Position numbers and translations under genes: made by a program
The notes under the pieces: model-generated
Database searches by the model: none
Told to the model about the DNA's origin: nothing
What the model saw: the letters and a program-made list of their open reading frames with translations, nothing else
In this document: piece by piece, positions 25,788 to 34,645 of the stretch
Layout: every line of letters begins with the position of its first letter
Position numbering within the stretch: the first letter of the stretch is position 1
DNA from: Amycolatopsis jejuensis
Lineage (GTDB): Bacteria > Actinomycetota > Actinomycetes > Mycobacteriales > Pseudonocardiaceae
NCBI RefSeq assembly: GCF_000717335.1
Contig: NZ_JNYZ01000009.1
Coordinates: 177,504 to 241,503, forward strand
DNA: 64,000 nt
Direction of reading: 5' to 3'

Positions 25788-27008
25788 ATGGATATCGGCA
25801 CGTGGTTGCAAGCCAAGGCAGGATGGGTGCGCGCCACCCGGAAACGCACGCTGCTTTTCGCCGCCGGAGCGACGGTGATCGTGGCGGCGGTCGTGGCCAT
25901 CGTCGGCAGTTTCGGGCCGGTCGACCTGCAGGTCTACCGCTTCGGCGCGGACTCCGTGCTCCACGGCGCCGACCCGTACGCGATGCGCGCGTCGACGACG
26001 TCGGGTACCGCGCTGCCGTTCATCTACCCGCCGTTTGCCGCCATCGTCTTCATGATCCTGGCGATCCCGCCGCTGGGGGTGGCGTCCGTTCTGCTGCACC
26101 TGATCAGCGTCGCGTCCGTGTGGATCGTGCTGTACGTGGCGTGCCGTCGGCTGTGGAACGGCTGGAGCGTCCGCACGACCCTGGCCACCGCGACCGCGCT
26201 GACCGTCGTGGCGCTCGTCTTCGAACCGGTGCGCTCGACCATCTTCTTCGGACAGATCAACCTCATCCTGATGGCCCTCGTCGCGGTCGACTGTCTTGCG
26301 CCCAACCCGCGCTGGCCGCGTGGCGTGCTCGTGGGCATTGCCGCCGCGATCAAGGTCACGCCCGCTGGTTTCCTGCTGTTCTTCCTGCTCACCAAGGATT
26401 TCCGGGCCGCTCGCAACGCCCTGATCGCCGGGGTGGGCGCCACTGCGCTCGGCTTCATCGTTGCCCCGCAAGCGTCCGCCGCGTACTTCTTCGGCGGAGG
26501 CCTCACCGGCGCCGCGGGCCTGAGTGGTTCACCGTACGCGACCAACCAGACCATCGAAGGCGCCCTCAACCGGCTCGATCTTCCGTCCTCCACGCACAGC
26601 TTGCTGTGGCTGAGCTTGTCGGCGTTCGTCCTGGTCGCGGCCGTGATCGCGATGCGCCGGATCGACGGACCGCGCGCCTTCGTCGTGAACGCCGTGGTCG
26701 TGCTCGTGCTGTCGCCGATTTCCTGGTCGCACCACTGGGTTTGGGTCGCGCCCGCGGTGCTCATCCTGGCCTCCCAGGTCCGCACGCCCCGCTCCGCAGC
26801 AGCCCTGATCGCGGGCGCCGCCGTGTACATCGCCGCGCCACACGCCTTCCTGCCGTCGGCCGAAATGCGGGAACTCGCGTGGACACCGTGGCAGCACCTC
26901 GTCGGCAACGCCTACCTGCTGGTCGGCATCGGTTTCGTGGCGTGGCAGCTGTTCGCGCTGCAACCGGCTCGGGCGGCGGTGCCGTCGATCGAGAAACCGG
27001 CGCCCTAG
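25788..27008 (+). CDS. Integral membrane glycosyltransferase, GT87/DUF2029 family
   Basis: A 406-residue polytopic GT-C enzyme. The first periplasmic loop after TM1 holds the catalytic-type acidic residue (GPVDLQVYRFGADSVLHGADPYA). The family motifs LPFIYPPFAAIVF, FFGQINLILMALVAVDC, AAIKVTPAGFLLFFL, NQTIEGALNRL and SPISWSHHWVWVAP are all present. Related alpha-1,2-mannosyltransferases use polyprenyl-phosphomannose to extend cell-envelope mannolipids. Its end overlaps the convergent methyltransferase gene by four bases. Confidence 0.92.
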   Translation: MDIGTWLQAKAGWVRATRKRTLLFAAGATVIVAAVVAIVGSFGPVDLQVYRFGADSVLHGADPYAMRASTTSGTALPFIYPPFAAIVFMILAIPPLGVASVLLHLISVASVWIVLYVACRRLWNGWSVRTTLATATALTVVALVFEPVRSTIFFGQINLILMALVAVDCLAPNPRWPRGVLVGIAAAIKVTPAGFLLFFLLTKDFRAARNALIAGVGATALGFIVAPQASAAYFFGGGLTGAAGLSGSPYATNQTIEGALNRLDLPSSTHSLLWLSLSAFVLVAAVIAMRRIDGPRAFVVNAVVVLVLSPISWSHHWVWVAPAVLILASQVRTPRSAAALIAGAAVYIAAPHAFLPSAEMRELAWTPWQHLVGNAYLLVGIGFVAWQLFALQPARAAVPSIEKPAP

Positions 27009-27817
27009 GCGGACCAGGCGAGCGTCACCAATGCGCGCCCGGAGGAGCCGAGGTCAGGCGGCACCTCCGGGTCCACGCCCAGGTCCAGCAGCGCTCGCGC
27101 CACGTTCTGCGCGGCGGACGCAGGCAGGCACAACCGCCGCCGGGTGACGTCGACCAGCGTGGTGAATTCGGCGTACTCCGGTTCCGGCGGCAGGCTCCAT
27201 TCGACGACCTCCGGCTCGATCCCCGCCTCCGCGAGCGCCGCAACGCAGTCGGCGGCGGTGGGTCCGGCCGGGCGTTCGATGCCGTGAAACCGCTGCCACA
27301 ACGGGTTCAGCTCGGTCAGCGGATGCCGCGCGGCGAGCTCGACGACCACCCGGCGCTGCGCCGCTTCGGTGAGTGCTGTCGCGAAGGAGGCCAGGTCAGC
27401 GACGTTGTACACCACGTTCGCGCACACCACGACGTCCGCCGCACCTGCGTCCCCGGCGAGATCGGGCCATCGGCCGGACAACAAACGGTGCTCGACCCCG
27501 AGCGCAGTGGCTCTTCTCCCGTACGCGGCAAGCAGTTCGGCGTCGGTGTCGAGCGCGGTCACGGACGTCACCGAGGTCCGGCCGACCAGCGGCAAACTCG
27601 CCGCTCCGGCCGCGGCGCCGATGTCGAGCACGGTGCCCGGCCGGTCCAGCGCCTCGGCGGCCATCCGGTACGTCGCCCCGACCGGGTCGGCGATCTGCCG
27701 GTCCGCGCGCCGCGCGAACACCTCGCGCGGCAACACCCAAGGCGACTCAGGAGCGTCGACCGAGTCCGGAATTGCCCATGCCGCAAGCATTTCCGGCCAG
27801 CGGCTCAACGACGTCAC
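27005..27817 (-). CDS. Class I SAM-dependent methyltransferase
   Basis: A 270-residue protein. GTG 27817 overlaps the GMC oxidoreductase stop as GTGA, so the pair is coupled. Motif I is TVLDIGAAAGAASLPLVG, the acidic residue is in VTALDTDAEL, and ADVVVCANVVYNVADL is motif II-like. A C-terminal all-helical tail follows. The substrate is unknown; it may methylate a product related to the upstream flavoprotein. Confidence 0.82.
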   Translation of the reverse strand: MTSLSRWPEMLAAWAIPDSVDAPESPWVLPREVFARRADRQIADPVGATYRMAAEALDRPGTVLDIGAAAGAASLPLVGRTSVTSVTALDTDAELLAAYGRRATALGVEHRLLSGRWPDLAGDAGAADVVVCANVVYNVADLASFATALTEAAQRRVVVELAARHPLTELNPLWQRFHGIERPAGPTAADCVAALAEAGIEPEVVEWSLPPEPEYAEFTTLVDVTRRRLCLPASAAQNVARALLDLGVDPEVPPDLGSSGRALVTLAWSA

Positions 27818-29382
27818 CGCGCCCGGATCAGGTCGGCGGCCTTCTCCGCGACCATGATCGTCGGGGCGTTCGTGTTGCCGCGCGGGACCACCGGCATCAC
27901 CGACGCATCGACCACCCGCAGCCCCTCCACCCCGCGTACCTTCAGCTCCGGGTCCACCACCGCGTGCTCGCCGCTGCCCATCGCGCAGGTGCCGACCGGG
28001 TGGTACAGCGTCTGCGTGTGCTCGCGGATGTGCTCGGTGAGTGCCTCGTCGGACAGGTCGTGTGTCGCGGGCAGGAACGGCCGGTCCAGGAATTTCGCCA
28101 GCGGACCGGACCGGCCGATCTCGATCAGCGACCGCAAAGCCGACTTCATCGTCTCCAGGTCGATCGGCTCCGCGTAGTACGCCGGGTCGATTTCCGGTTT
28201 CCACAACGGGTTCGCCGACTTCAGCCGCAGCCGTCCGCGGCTCGCGACGTCGATCAGCGTGGCCGCGGACGTGAAGCCCGGGACGGTCGGCTCGCGCAGG
28301 CCGTTGTCGTAGAACAGCGTGGGCACGACGTGGACCTGCATGTCCGGCGCGGGAAGCCCGTCGCGCGTCGGGTAGAACGCGCCCGCCTCCCCGACGTTCG
28401 ACACGAGCGGGCCGCGCCGGGTCAGCTGGTAACGCAAGAGCCCGGCCGGTGTCGCCGCGTCGGCCAGGTCCGACGTGCCCTTCGTCGACCAGATCACCCC
28501 GGACGCCGGATGGTCGTGCAGGTTCTCGCCGACGCCGGGCAGCGCGGCGACCACGTCGATGCCCAGCTCGCGCAGGTGCTCCGCCGGTCCGACCCCGGAC
28601 AGCATCAGCAGCTGCGGCGAGTTCACCGCGCCGCCGGACAGGATCACCTCGGTGTCCGCGCGCACGGTCGTCTCGACGCCCTGGTCCAAATAGGACACTC
28701 CGACCGCGCGCGTTCCCTCGAACACGACCCGGGTGACCTGGGCGTTCGTCCGGACGGTGAGGTTTCGCCGGGAGAGCGCCGGGCGCAGGTACGCGTCGGC
28801 GGTGGACCAGCGGCGGCCGCGCTTGCAGGTGACCTGGTACAGCCCGGCGCCTTCCTGCGACTCGCCGTTGAAGTCGTCGGTGCGCTTCAACCCCCAGGCG
28901 ACCGCGTTGTCCACCCACGCGTGCGACAGCTCGTGCGTGAACCGCCGGTCTTCGACGTGCAGCGGACCGTCGGTACCGTGCAGCGGACCGCCGAGCCGCT
29001 GGTTGCCCTCGGCGCGCTTGAAGTACGGCAGCACGTCGTCCCAGCCCCAGCCCGTGGCGCCGTGCGTATCGCGCCAGCCGTCGTAGTCGGCGCGGTTGCC
29101 GCGGATGTAGATCATCGCGTTGATCGACGAGCAGCCACCCAGCATCCGCCCGCGCGGCCAGTACGCGGGCTTGCCGGTGTGCTTCTGCTCGACGGTCTCG
29201 TAGTTCCAGTCCCACTTGGTCTTGAAGAGCGCCGCGAACGCCGCCGGGATGTGGATCTCGTCCGCGGTGTCCTCGCCGCCCGCCTCGAGCAGCAGCACCC
29301 GCGCGGACGGATCCTCGCTCAGCCGCGCGGCGAGCACGCACCCGGCGCTGCCCGCCCCGGCGATGACGTAGTCGAAGGACAC
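27814..29382 (-). CDS. GMC-family FAD oxidoreductase (choline dehydrogenase-like)
   Basis: A 522-residue glucose-methanol-choline family flavoenzyme. The FAD fold is DYVIAGAGSAGCVLAARL; GMC signature 1 is RGRMLGGCSSINAMIYIRG, signature 2 is SGGAVNSPQLLMLSGVGP, and the active-site His is in TLYHPVGTCAMG. The C-terminal VVDASVMPVVPRGNTNAPTIM closes the FAD site. The start is GTG 29382 after GGGAGGCACC. It oxidises a primary alcohol to an aldehyde; choline is a candidate but no betaine-aldehyde dehydrogenase is coupled to it. Confidence 0.93.
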   Translation of the reverse strand: MSFDYVIAGAGSAGCVLAARLSEDPSARVLLLEAGGEDTADEIHIPAAFAALFKTKWDWNYETVEQKHTGKPAYWPRGRMLGGCSSINAMIYIRGNRADYDGWRDTHGATGWGWDDVLPYFKRAEGNQRLGGPLHGTDGPLHVEDRRFTHELSHAWVDNAVAWGLKRTDDFNGESQEGAGLYQVTCKRGRRWSTADAYLRPALSRRNLTVRTNAQVTRVVFEGTRAVGVSYLDQGVETTVRADTEVILSGGAVNSPQLLMLSGVGPAEHLRELGIDVVAALPGVGENLHDHPASGVIWSTKGTSDLADAATPAGLLRYQLTRRGPLVSNVGEAGAFYPTRDGLPAPDMQVHVVPTLFYDNGLREPTVPGFTSAATLIDVASRGRLRLKSANPLWKPEIDPAYYAEPIDLETMKSALRSLIEIGRSGPLAKFLDRPFLPATHDLSDEALTEHIREHTQTLYHPVGTCAMGSGEHAVVDPELKVRGVEGLRVVDASVMPVVPRGNTNAPTIMVAEKAADLIRAR

Positions 29383-29615
29383 GGTGCCTCCCGCTGCTCG
29401 TGTTGGCGCACTGTCAACAGGTATCTTGGCGCAGCACGCGGGGCCTGCCCAGCCCCGCGATCAAGCTTCCTCCGCCCGGGGCGGGCGGGCCAGTCGCAGG
29501 TGTGACCTGCGTGGCTGCCGCAGGCACCACGGACGCGCCGGGCGGGCCGGGTCGGCTACGCTCTGCCGGGTAGCCCTCAGCACCCACGACCTGCGTGAAT
29601 AAGGAGCAGCCTGCC

Positions 29616-29855
29616 GTGGCCCGAGTCGTCGTCGACGTCATGCCCAAACCCGAGATCCTCGACCCGCAGGGCCAGGCGGTGGCGCGTGCGCTGCCGCGGC
29701 TGGGCTTCACCGGCGTCACCGAGGTGCGCCAGGGACGGCACTTCGAACTCGAGGTCGACGACGACGTCGACGACGAGACGCTCGCCAAGATGGCCGAGGG
29801 CTTCCTGGCCAACCCGGTGATCGAGCAATGGACGATCCGGCGGGTGGAGGCGTGA
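29616..29855 (+). CDS. purS: Phosphoribosylformylglycinamidine synthase subunit PurS
   Basis: A 79-residue PurS, the small scaffold joining PurL and PurQ. The sequence [20 protein letters not shown], then [19 protein letters not shown] and [13 protein letters not shown] [12 protein letters not shown] match the family. GTG 29616 lies about ten bases after AAGGAG. It overlaps purQ by four bases (GTGA). TACGCT and TAGCCC hexamers upstream (about 29551-29578) are candidate -10 elements. Confidence 0.95.
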   Translation: MARVVVDVMPKPEILDPQGQAVARALPRLGFTGVTEVRQGRHFELEVDDDVDDETLAKMAEGFLANPVIEQWTIRRVEA

Positions 29856-30529
29856 GCGCGCGGATCGGGGTCATCACCTTCCCCGGCACGCTCGACGACG
29901 GCGACGCGGCCCGCGCGGTCCGGTACGCCGACGCCGAGCCGGTCGCGCTCTGGCATGCCGACGAGAACCTGCACGGCGTGGACGCGGTCGTCGTCCCGGG
30001 TGGCTTTTCCTACGGCGACTACCTGCGCGCCGGCGTGATCGCCCGCTACGCGCCGGTGATGACGTCGGTCATCGACGCTGCCCGAAAGGGCATGCCGGTG
30101 CTCGGAATCTGCAACGGTTTCCAGATCCTGTGCGAGGCCGGTCTGCTGCCCGGCGCGATGATCCGCAACGTCGGCCTGCACTTCGTGTGCCGTGACCAGT
30201 GGCTGCGCGTGGACAACAACACCACGGCGTGGACCACGCGGTACGACGCGGGTGCGGAAATCCTGGTACCGGTCAAGAACAACGACGGCTGCTACATGGC
30301 CGATCAGTCCACTGTGGACATGCTGGAGGCCGAGGGCCGGGTCGCCTTCCGGTACGTCGGCGGCAACCCGAACGGCTCGCGCAACGACATCGCCGGGGTC
30401 ACCAGCGAAAACGGCCGCGTGGTCGGTCTCATGCCACACCCGGAGCACGCGATCGACGCGCTCACCGGCCCGTCGGACGACGGCCTCGGCCTCTTCTACA
30501 GCGCCGTCGACGCCCTGGTCAAAGCCTGA
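29852..30529 (+). CDS. purQ: Phosphoribosylformylglycinamidine synthase subunit PurQ
   Basis: A 225-residue class I glutamine amidotransferase that supplies ammonia to PurL for FGAM formation. Nucleophile Cys87 is in [20 protein letters not shown]; the His-Glu pair is in [10 protein letters not shown]. The N-terminus [17 protein letters not shown] and [15 protein letters not shown] are diagnostic. GTG 29852 overlaps purS. A 20-bp-arm inverted repeat starts five bases after the stop and probably terminates transcription. Confidence 0.97.
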   Translation: MSARIGVITFPGTLDDGDAARAVRYADAEPVALWHADENLHGVDAVVVPGGFSYGDYLRAGVIARYAPVMTSVIDAARKGMPVLGICNGFQILCEAGLLPGAMIRNVGLHFVCRDQWLRVDNNTTAWTTRYDAGAEILVPVKNNDGCYMADQSTVDMLEAEGRVAFRYVGGNPNGSRNDIAGVTSENGRVVGLMPHPEHAIDALTGPSDDGLGLFYSAVDALVKA

Positions 30530-30534
30530 CCCAA

Positions 30535-30589
30535 GTCCGTGAAGGGAACCATCAGGCCAGCAGATTCCGTGATGGTTCCCTTCACGGAC
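30535..30589. terminator. Perfect 20-bp inverted repeat between convergent genes, copy 2 of the TCCGTGAAGG family
   Basis: Arms 30535-30554 and 30570-30589 are exact reverse complements around the 15-base loop GGCCAGCAGATTCCG. It sits between the purQ stop and the convergent PPOX stop (30592), an ideal place for a bidirectional terminator. It has no T-tract, so it would act as an L-shaped terminator. The same core recurs at 22789, 34542 and 43734. Confidence 0.75.
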
Positions 30590-30591
30590 CG

Positions 30592-31011
30592 TCACTTGCC
30601 GTGGTCGGTGGAAAGCCACCGGTCCGCGCGTACCCGCACCAGCACCGAGTCCAGGCCGAGCGACCCGGCGACGTACCGGCGTGCCTCGTCCTCCGGCACG
30701 TAACGGGACGCAATCCGATACGCCTGCTCCTCGGTGGGCGAGGCCGACGTGTCCACCACTGGACCGGACACCGTGACATACCGGTACGGCGGGTTGTCGT
30801 GCTGCACGGTGAGGCTGAGCTGCCCGGCAGCCTGGATCGCGCGGTCCTTCGCCGACCCGCGCTGCATCCAGATCAGGACCTCGCCGCCGGGCTCGTAGTC
30901 GTACCAGACCGGCACCGCGAGCGGGGCCTTGCCGTCGCGGCCGATCGAGAGCACCCCGACCCGCGATTCCGCGAGGAACTTCTCTCGTTCGTCTGCCGAC
31001 ATGACCGCCAT
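30592..31011 (-). CDS. PPOX-class (pyridoxamine 5'-phosphate oxidase-like / F420-binding) protein
   Basis: A 139-residue split-barrel flavin- or F420-binding protein. The pattern RVGVLSIGRDGKAPLAVPVWYDYEPGGEVLIW, then GSAKDRAIQAAGQLSLTVQ and YVTVSGPVV is typical of actinobacterial PPOX proteins. ATG 31011 is given; ATG 31002 (MSADERE) is an alternative. A hairpin (31021-31049) lies just upstream. The substrate is unknown. Confidence 0.85.
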   Translation of the reverse strand: MAVMSADEREKFLAESRVGVLSIGRDGKAPLAVPVWYDYEPGGEVLIWMQRGSAKDRAIQAAGQLSLTVQHDNPPYRYVTVSGPVVDTSASPTEEQAYRIASRYVPEDEARRYVAGSLGLDSVLVRVRADRWLSTDHGK

Positions 31012-31020
31012 CCGGCGTCA

Positions 31021-31049
31021 CCCCCAGGGAAAATGGATTTGCCTGGGGG
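31021..31049 (-). terminator. Hairpin between ABC exporter operon and PPOX gene
   Basis: CCCCCAGG (31021-31028) and CCTGGGGG (31042-31049) are perfect complements around a 13-base loop. It follows the ABC exporter operon (stop at 31107) and abuts the PPOX start, so it may terminate the operon or fold in the PPOX leader, where it would partly cover the GGGGGTG ribosome-binding sequence. Confidence 0.45.
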
Positions 31050-31106
31050 CAACACCGGATCGGCCGCGCGCATTCCGTGGGTCCGGCGAGTGGTCCAGCA
31101 GGTGGT

Positions 31107-32849
31107 TCAGCTGGCCGCCGCGACCAGTCGCGAGTACGGTCCACCGGCCGCGATCAGATCCTCGTGCGGACCCAGTTCCGTGATCCGCCCGCCCTCGACC
31201 ACCGCGACCCGGTCGGCCGCCGCCGCAGTGTGCAGCCGGTGCGCGATCGCGATCACCGTGCGGCCTTCGAGCACCGCGTTCAGCGACCGTTCCAGCTCGC
31301 GCGCCGACCCCGTGTCCAGCAACGACGTCGCCTCGTCCAGCACCAGTGTGTGCGGGTCGGCGAGGACGACACGGGCCAGCGCGAGTTGCTGCGCCAGCCC
31401 GGCTGGTACCGCGTACGCGCCCGAGCCCAGCTTGGTGTCCAGGCCGTCGGGCAGCCCGGCCGCCCACTCCGTCGCACCCGCCGATGCCAGCGCTGCCATC
31501 AGCTCGTCGTCGGTCCAGTCGCCACCCGCACGACGAGCCGGTAGCGCCAGATTTTCCCGCAGCGTGCCGGAAAACGTGTGGTGCTCCTGCGTGAGCAGCA
31601 GGACCTCGCCGCGTAGCACGTCGTCCGCGAGTGTGGACACTTCGGTGCCGCCGACCCGGATCGACCCGGACGTCGGCGCCGAAATCCCGGCCAGCAACCG
31701 GCCCAGCGTCGACTTCCCTGCGCCGGAAGGTCCGACGATCGCCAGCCGCTCACCTCGCGGTACACGCAGGTCGATGCCGTGCAGCACCTCGCGGTCGGCC
31801 GTGTAACCGAAGCGCACGTCGTGCACCTCGATGTCGCGGCCGCGCGGCACTTCGGTGACCTTCTCGCCCGATTCGGCCGGTTGCACCCCGAGAATCCGCC
31901 GCGCCGCGGCCATCGCGACCTGCAGGTCTTCCAGCCAGAACAGCGCCTCGTTGAGCGGCGCGGTCATCGCCTGCGCGTACGCCAGCATCGTGGTGATCGT
32001 GCCGAGCCCGGCCCAGCCCTGCGTGTACGCCAGCGTTCCGAGCAGCAGCAACGCCGCGATCGGCAGCACGTAACTGATTTCCAGCGACGGCAGCCAGCGC
32101 AGCTGGAACGAGCGCATCCGGCGTTCGCCGAGCACCGCCTGGTCGAGCGCGCGGTGTCCGGTGCGCAGCCGTCGTTCGGTGAGGCTGAGCGCCTCCGCCG
32201 TCCGCGCGCCTTCCACCGTCTCGTGCGTGACCGACTGCAGGTCGCCCCACCGGTCGAGCATCCACGCGAGCGCCTTCGGAATCCGCCGCTGGTACCAGAT
32301 GTTCACCGGCACCAGCAGCGGCAACGCGACCAGCAGCGCGAGCGCGAGCAGCGGCGACGTGATGATCATCGCGATCGTGGTGAGCAGCACGGTGACCACG
32401 GCGATCAGGATTTCCGGCGCGGCGAACCGCACCGCGTGGTCCAGCCTGCTGATGTCGCTGGTCGCGCGGCTGAGCAGGTCGCCGGTGCCGGCCGCCTCGA
32501 CCTTGCCCAGCGGCAGGTCGAGCGCATTCGCGACGAACCGCTCGCGCGTCTGCGCCAGCACCCGCTCGCCGAACACCCGGCCCCGCAGCCGCGCCGCCTT
32601 CTTCGCCACCGCCTGCAGCACGAGCACCAGCACGAACGCCACCGCGAGCAGGTCGACCCGCATGCTGGTGCCGTGCCCGACGACGCCGTCCACGAGCAGG
32701 CCGAGCAGCTGCGGCCCGGCCAGCCCGATCAGCGTGGCCAGGCAGAACATGCCCAGCATCAAGGAAAACTCGCGCCGGTGCTCGCCTGCCGTGCGCACCG
32801 CCCAGCGCCGCACGTCGCGCCTCGACGCGAGCGGCAGCCGCGTGGTCAT
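31107..32849 (-). CDS. ABC exporter half-transporter with intact Walker motifs but degenerate signature
   Basis: A 580-residue ABCB-type protein: six transmembrane helices (about 1-310), then the ATPase domain. Walker A is GPSGAGKSTL, Walker B and D-loop are LVLDEATSLLD, and the switch His is in AIAHRLH. The ABC signature is replaced by VPAGLAQQLALARVV, with no LSGGQ. ATG 32849 overlaps the stop of the partner gene as ATGA, so they form a heterodimer. The signature must be supplied by the partner, which has it. Likely a lipid, peptide or drug exporter. Confidence 0.93.
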   Translation of the reverse strand: MTTRLPLASRRDVRRWAVRTAGEHRREFSLMLGMFCLATLIGLAGPQLLGLLVDGVVGHGTSMRVDLLAVAFVLVLVLQAVAKKAARLRGRVFGERVLAQTRERFVANALDLPLGKVEAAGTGDLLSRATSDISRLDHAVRFAAPEILIAVVTVLLTTIAMIITSPLLALALLVALPLLVPVNIWYQRRIPKALAWMLDRWGDLQSVTHETVEGARTAEALSLTERRLRTGHRALDQAVLGERRMRSFQLRWLPSLEISYVLPIAALLLLGTLAYTQGWAGLGTITTMLAYAQAMTAPLNEALFWLEDLQVAMAAARRILGVQPAESGEKVTEVPRGRDIEVHDVRFGYTADREVLHGIDLRVPRGERLAIVGPSGAGKSTLGRLLAGISAPTSGSIRVGGTEVSTLADDVLRGEVLLLTQEHHTFSGTLRENLALPARRAGGDWTDDELMAALASAGATEWAAGLPDGLDTKLGSGAYAVPAGLAQQLALARVVLADPHTLVLDEATSLLDTGSARELERSLNAVLEGRTVIAIAHRLHTAAAADRVAVVEGGRITELGPHEDLIAAGGPYSRLVAAAS

Positions 32850-34486
32850 ACCGGTACCGCCTTTCCGCTCACGACCTCGTCCGCCACGTTCCTCCACAGT
32901 GGACTCTGGCTGAACACCACCGTGGTCCTTCCGCTCCGCAATTCCTTGACCCGCCGCGTGATCCGCGCTTCGGTGTGCGCGTCGACCGCTGACGTCGGCT
33001 CGTCGAGCAGCAGCACGTCCACGCCCGTCGCCAGCGCTCGGGCCAGGCTCAGCCGTTGCCGCTGACCGCCGGACACCTCGCGGCCGCGCTCGCCGATCAG
33101 CTCGTCGACCCCGCGGGGCAGCGCCTCGACGATGTCCTCGGCGTCCGCGGCATGCAGCGCCGCGAAGATGTCGACCTCGCTGGGGTGCGCCGGGGCAAGC
33201 TGATCGCGCAGCACCCCGGAAAACCACAGGTCCTGGTTGTGCGCGAACACCACCCGCGACCGCAGCTCGGCAAGCGCGACCTGATGCACCGGCACCCCGC
33301 CGACCAGCACTTCCTCGCCTTCGGGCGCCTCGGTGAACCGGGCCATCCGCTCGGCGATCGTCTCGGCTTCGGCACCGAGGTCGACCACCGTCAGCCGTCC
33401 CGGCGTGGCCCGGATGCCGCTCGCCGTGTCGACCAGGTCCAGCGGACCGGGCGGCAGTGGCTGCGGCGCCGCCGGGTCGGCCAGTTTCGGCCGCAAGGCA
33501 AGCAGCCCGCACACCTTCCGCGCCGCGACCAGCGCCGAGCTCAGCGCGCTGACCTGCTCGGTCGCCGTGCTGACCGGAACCACCAGGAACGCCGAAACGC
33601 CGTAGAACGCCACCAGTTCGCCGACGCCGATCGCGCCGTCGAGCGCAAGCCGCGCGCCCAGCCAGGTGATCGCCACCGTGACCAGGCCGGGCAGCAGGAC
33701 TTCCGCGGCGGCCAGCCAGGATTCACTGCGCCCGACCTCCACGCCGGAACGCCGGACCAGCTGGCTCGCGTCGCGGAATCGGCGCAGAAACCGCCGTTCG
33801 CCACCGACCCCGCGCAGAATTCGCAGCCCGGACACGATATCCGCACCGAGAGCATTGACCTCGCTGAGGTTTTCGCGTTGCACCGTCTTGCGTTTCTGCA
33901 GCGGCGCGAGCAGCGGCCCGATCCCGACCACCGCTAGCGGGACGCCGACCAGCGCGACCACGCCGAGCAGCGGCGACGTGCCGAGCATCGCGATCCCGAT
34001 CACGACGAACGCCACGATCGACCCGACCGTGCGGCCGATCACCTCGAATGCATTGCCGACCCAGTTCATGTCCGACGACGTGACCGCCACGACGTTTCCC
34101 GTGGTGGTGGCCTCGCGCAGGGTCGCGCCGAGCCGCGTGGTGTGGTCGGTGACCAGCCGTTGCGTGCTGCCCGCGCCGTGCAGCCACAGGCCGTACGCGG
34201 CGAAGTGCAGCCCGGTGCCGAGCAGCGCCTGCACCACGCCGAGCACGCCGGCGACCAGCGCCCAGCGCCAGAGCGTGGACGTGTCACCGGCCGCGATCGC
34301 ATCGATCCCGCGGCCGATCACGAGCGGCAGCAAGGCACTCGGCAGCGACCAGCCGGCTCCGGTGACCGCCGCGGCCAGCACCAGCCACGGCCGCGCACGC
34401 AGAACCGTCAGCAAGTACCGCAGCGGCGTGAGCCGCTCCGGCAGCCGGATGTCGGGAAACGGATAAGTGGCGGAGAGCACGATCAC
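32846..34486 (-). CDS. ABC exporter half-transporter lacking Walker A but with canonical signature
   Basis: A 546-residue partner subunit. Six transmembrane helices precede a shortened ATPase domain. The Walker A position reads TVVDLGAEAETIAERMA, with no GxxGxGK[ST]. The signature VSGGQRQRLSLARAL and Walker B VLLLDEPTSAVD are canonical. The switch His is replaced (VVFSQSP). The start is taken as GTG 34486, ten bases after GGGAGG; GTG 34480 is an alternative. The subunits complement each other so that only one composite ATP site can be catalytic. The divergent neighbour is purL. Confidence 0.92.
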   Translation of the reverse strand: MIVLSATYPFPDIRLPERLTPLRYLLTVLRARPWLVLAAAVTGAGWSLPSALLPLVIGRGIDAIAAGDTSTLWRWALVAGVLGVVQALLGTGLHFAAYGLWLHGAGSTQRLVTDHTTRLGATLREATTTGNVVAVTSSDMNWVGNAFEVIGRTVGSIVAFVVIGIAMLGTSPLLGVVALVGVPLAVVGIGPLLAPLQKRKTVQRENLSEVNALGADIVSGLRILRGVGGERRFLRRFRDASQLVRRSGVEVGRSESWLAAAEVLLPGLVTVAITWLGARLALDGAIGVGELVAFYGVSAFLVVPVSTATEQVSALSSALVAARKVCGLLALRPKLADPAAPQPLPPGPLDLVDTASGIRATPGRLTVVDLGAEAETIAERMARFTEAPEGEEVLVGGVPVHQVALAELRSRVVFAHNQDLWFSGVLRDQLAPAHPSEVDIFAALHAADAEDIVEALPRGVDELIGERGREVSGGQRQRLSLARALATGVDVLLLDEPTSAVDAHTEARITRRVKELRSGRTTVVFSQSPLWRNVADEVVSGKAVPV

Positions 34487-34541
34487 TGACGGTAAGCCTC
34501 CCGCCGCACCCCGCGCGACTGATTTATTGCCCGGCAAACGT

Positions 34542-34594
34542 TCCGTGAAGGCCACCTTCAGGCCAGCAGATTCCCTCATGGTTCCCTTCACGGA
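34542..34594. repeat. Interspersed inverted repeat, copy 3 (TCCGTGAAGG family)
   Basis: Outer arms TCCGTGAAGG (34542-34551) and CCTTCACGGA (34585-34594) are perfect; the interior CAGGCCAGCAGATTCC matches copies 1 and 2. It sits in the divergent spacer between the ABC exporter and purL, so here it cannot simply be a terminator of either gene. Confidence 0.8.
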
Positions 34595-34645
34595 CCTGGC
34601 CGGGCGGGTTCGGCTGTGACCCGGCCAACACGTAGTCTTGAGACC

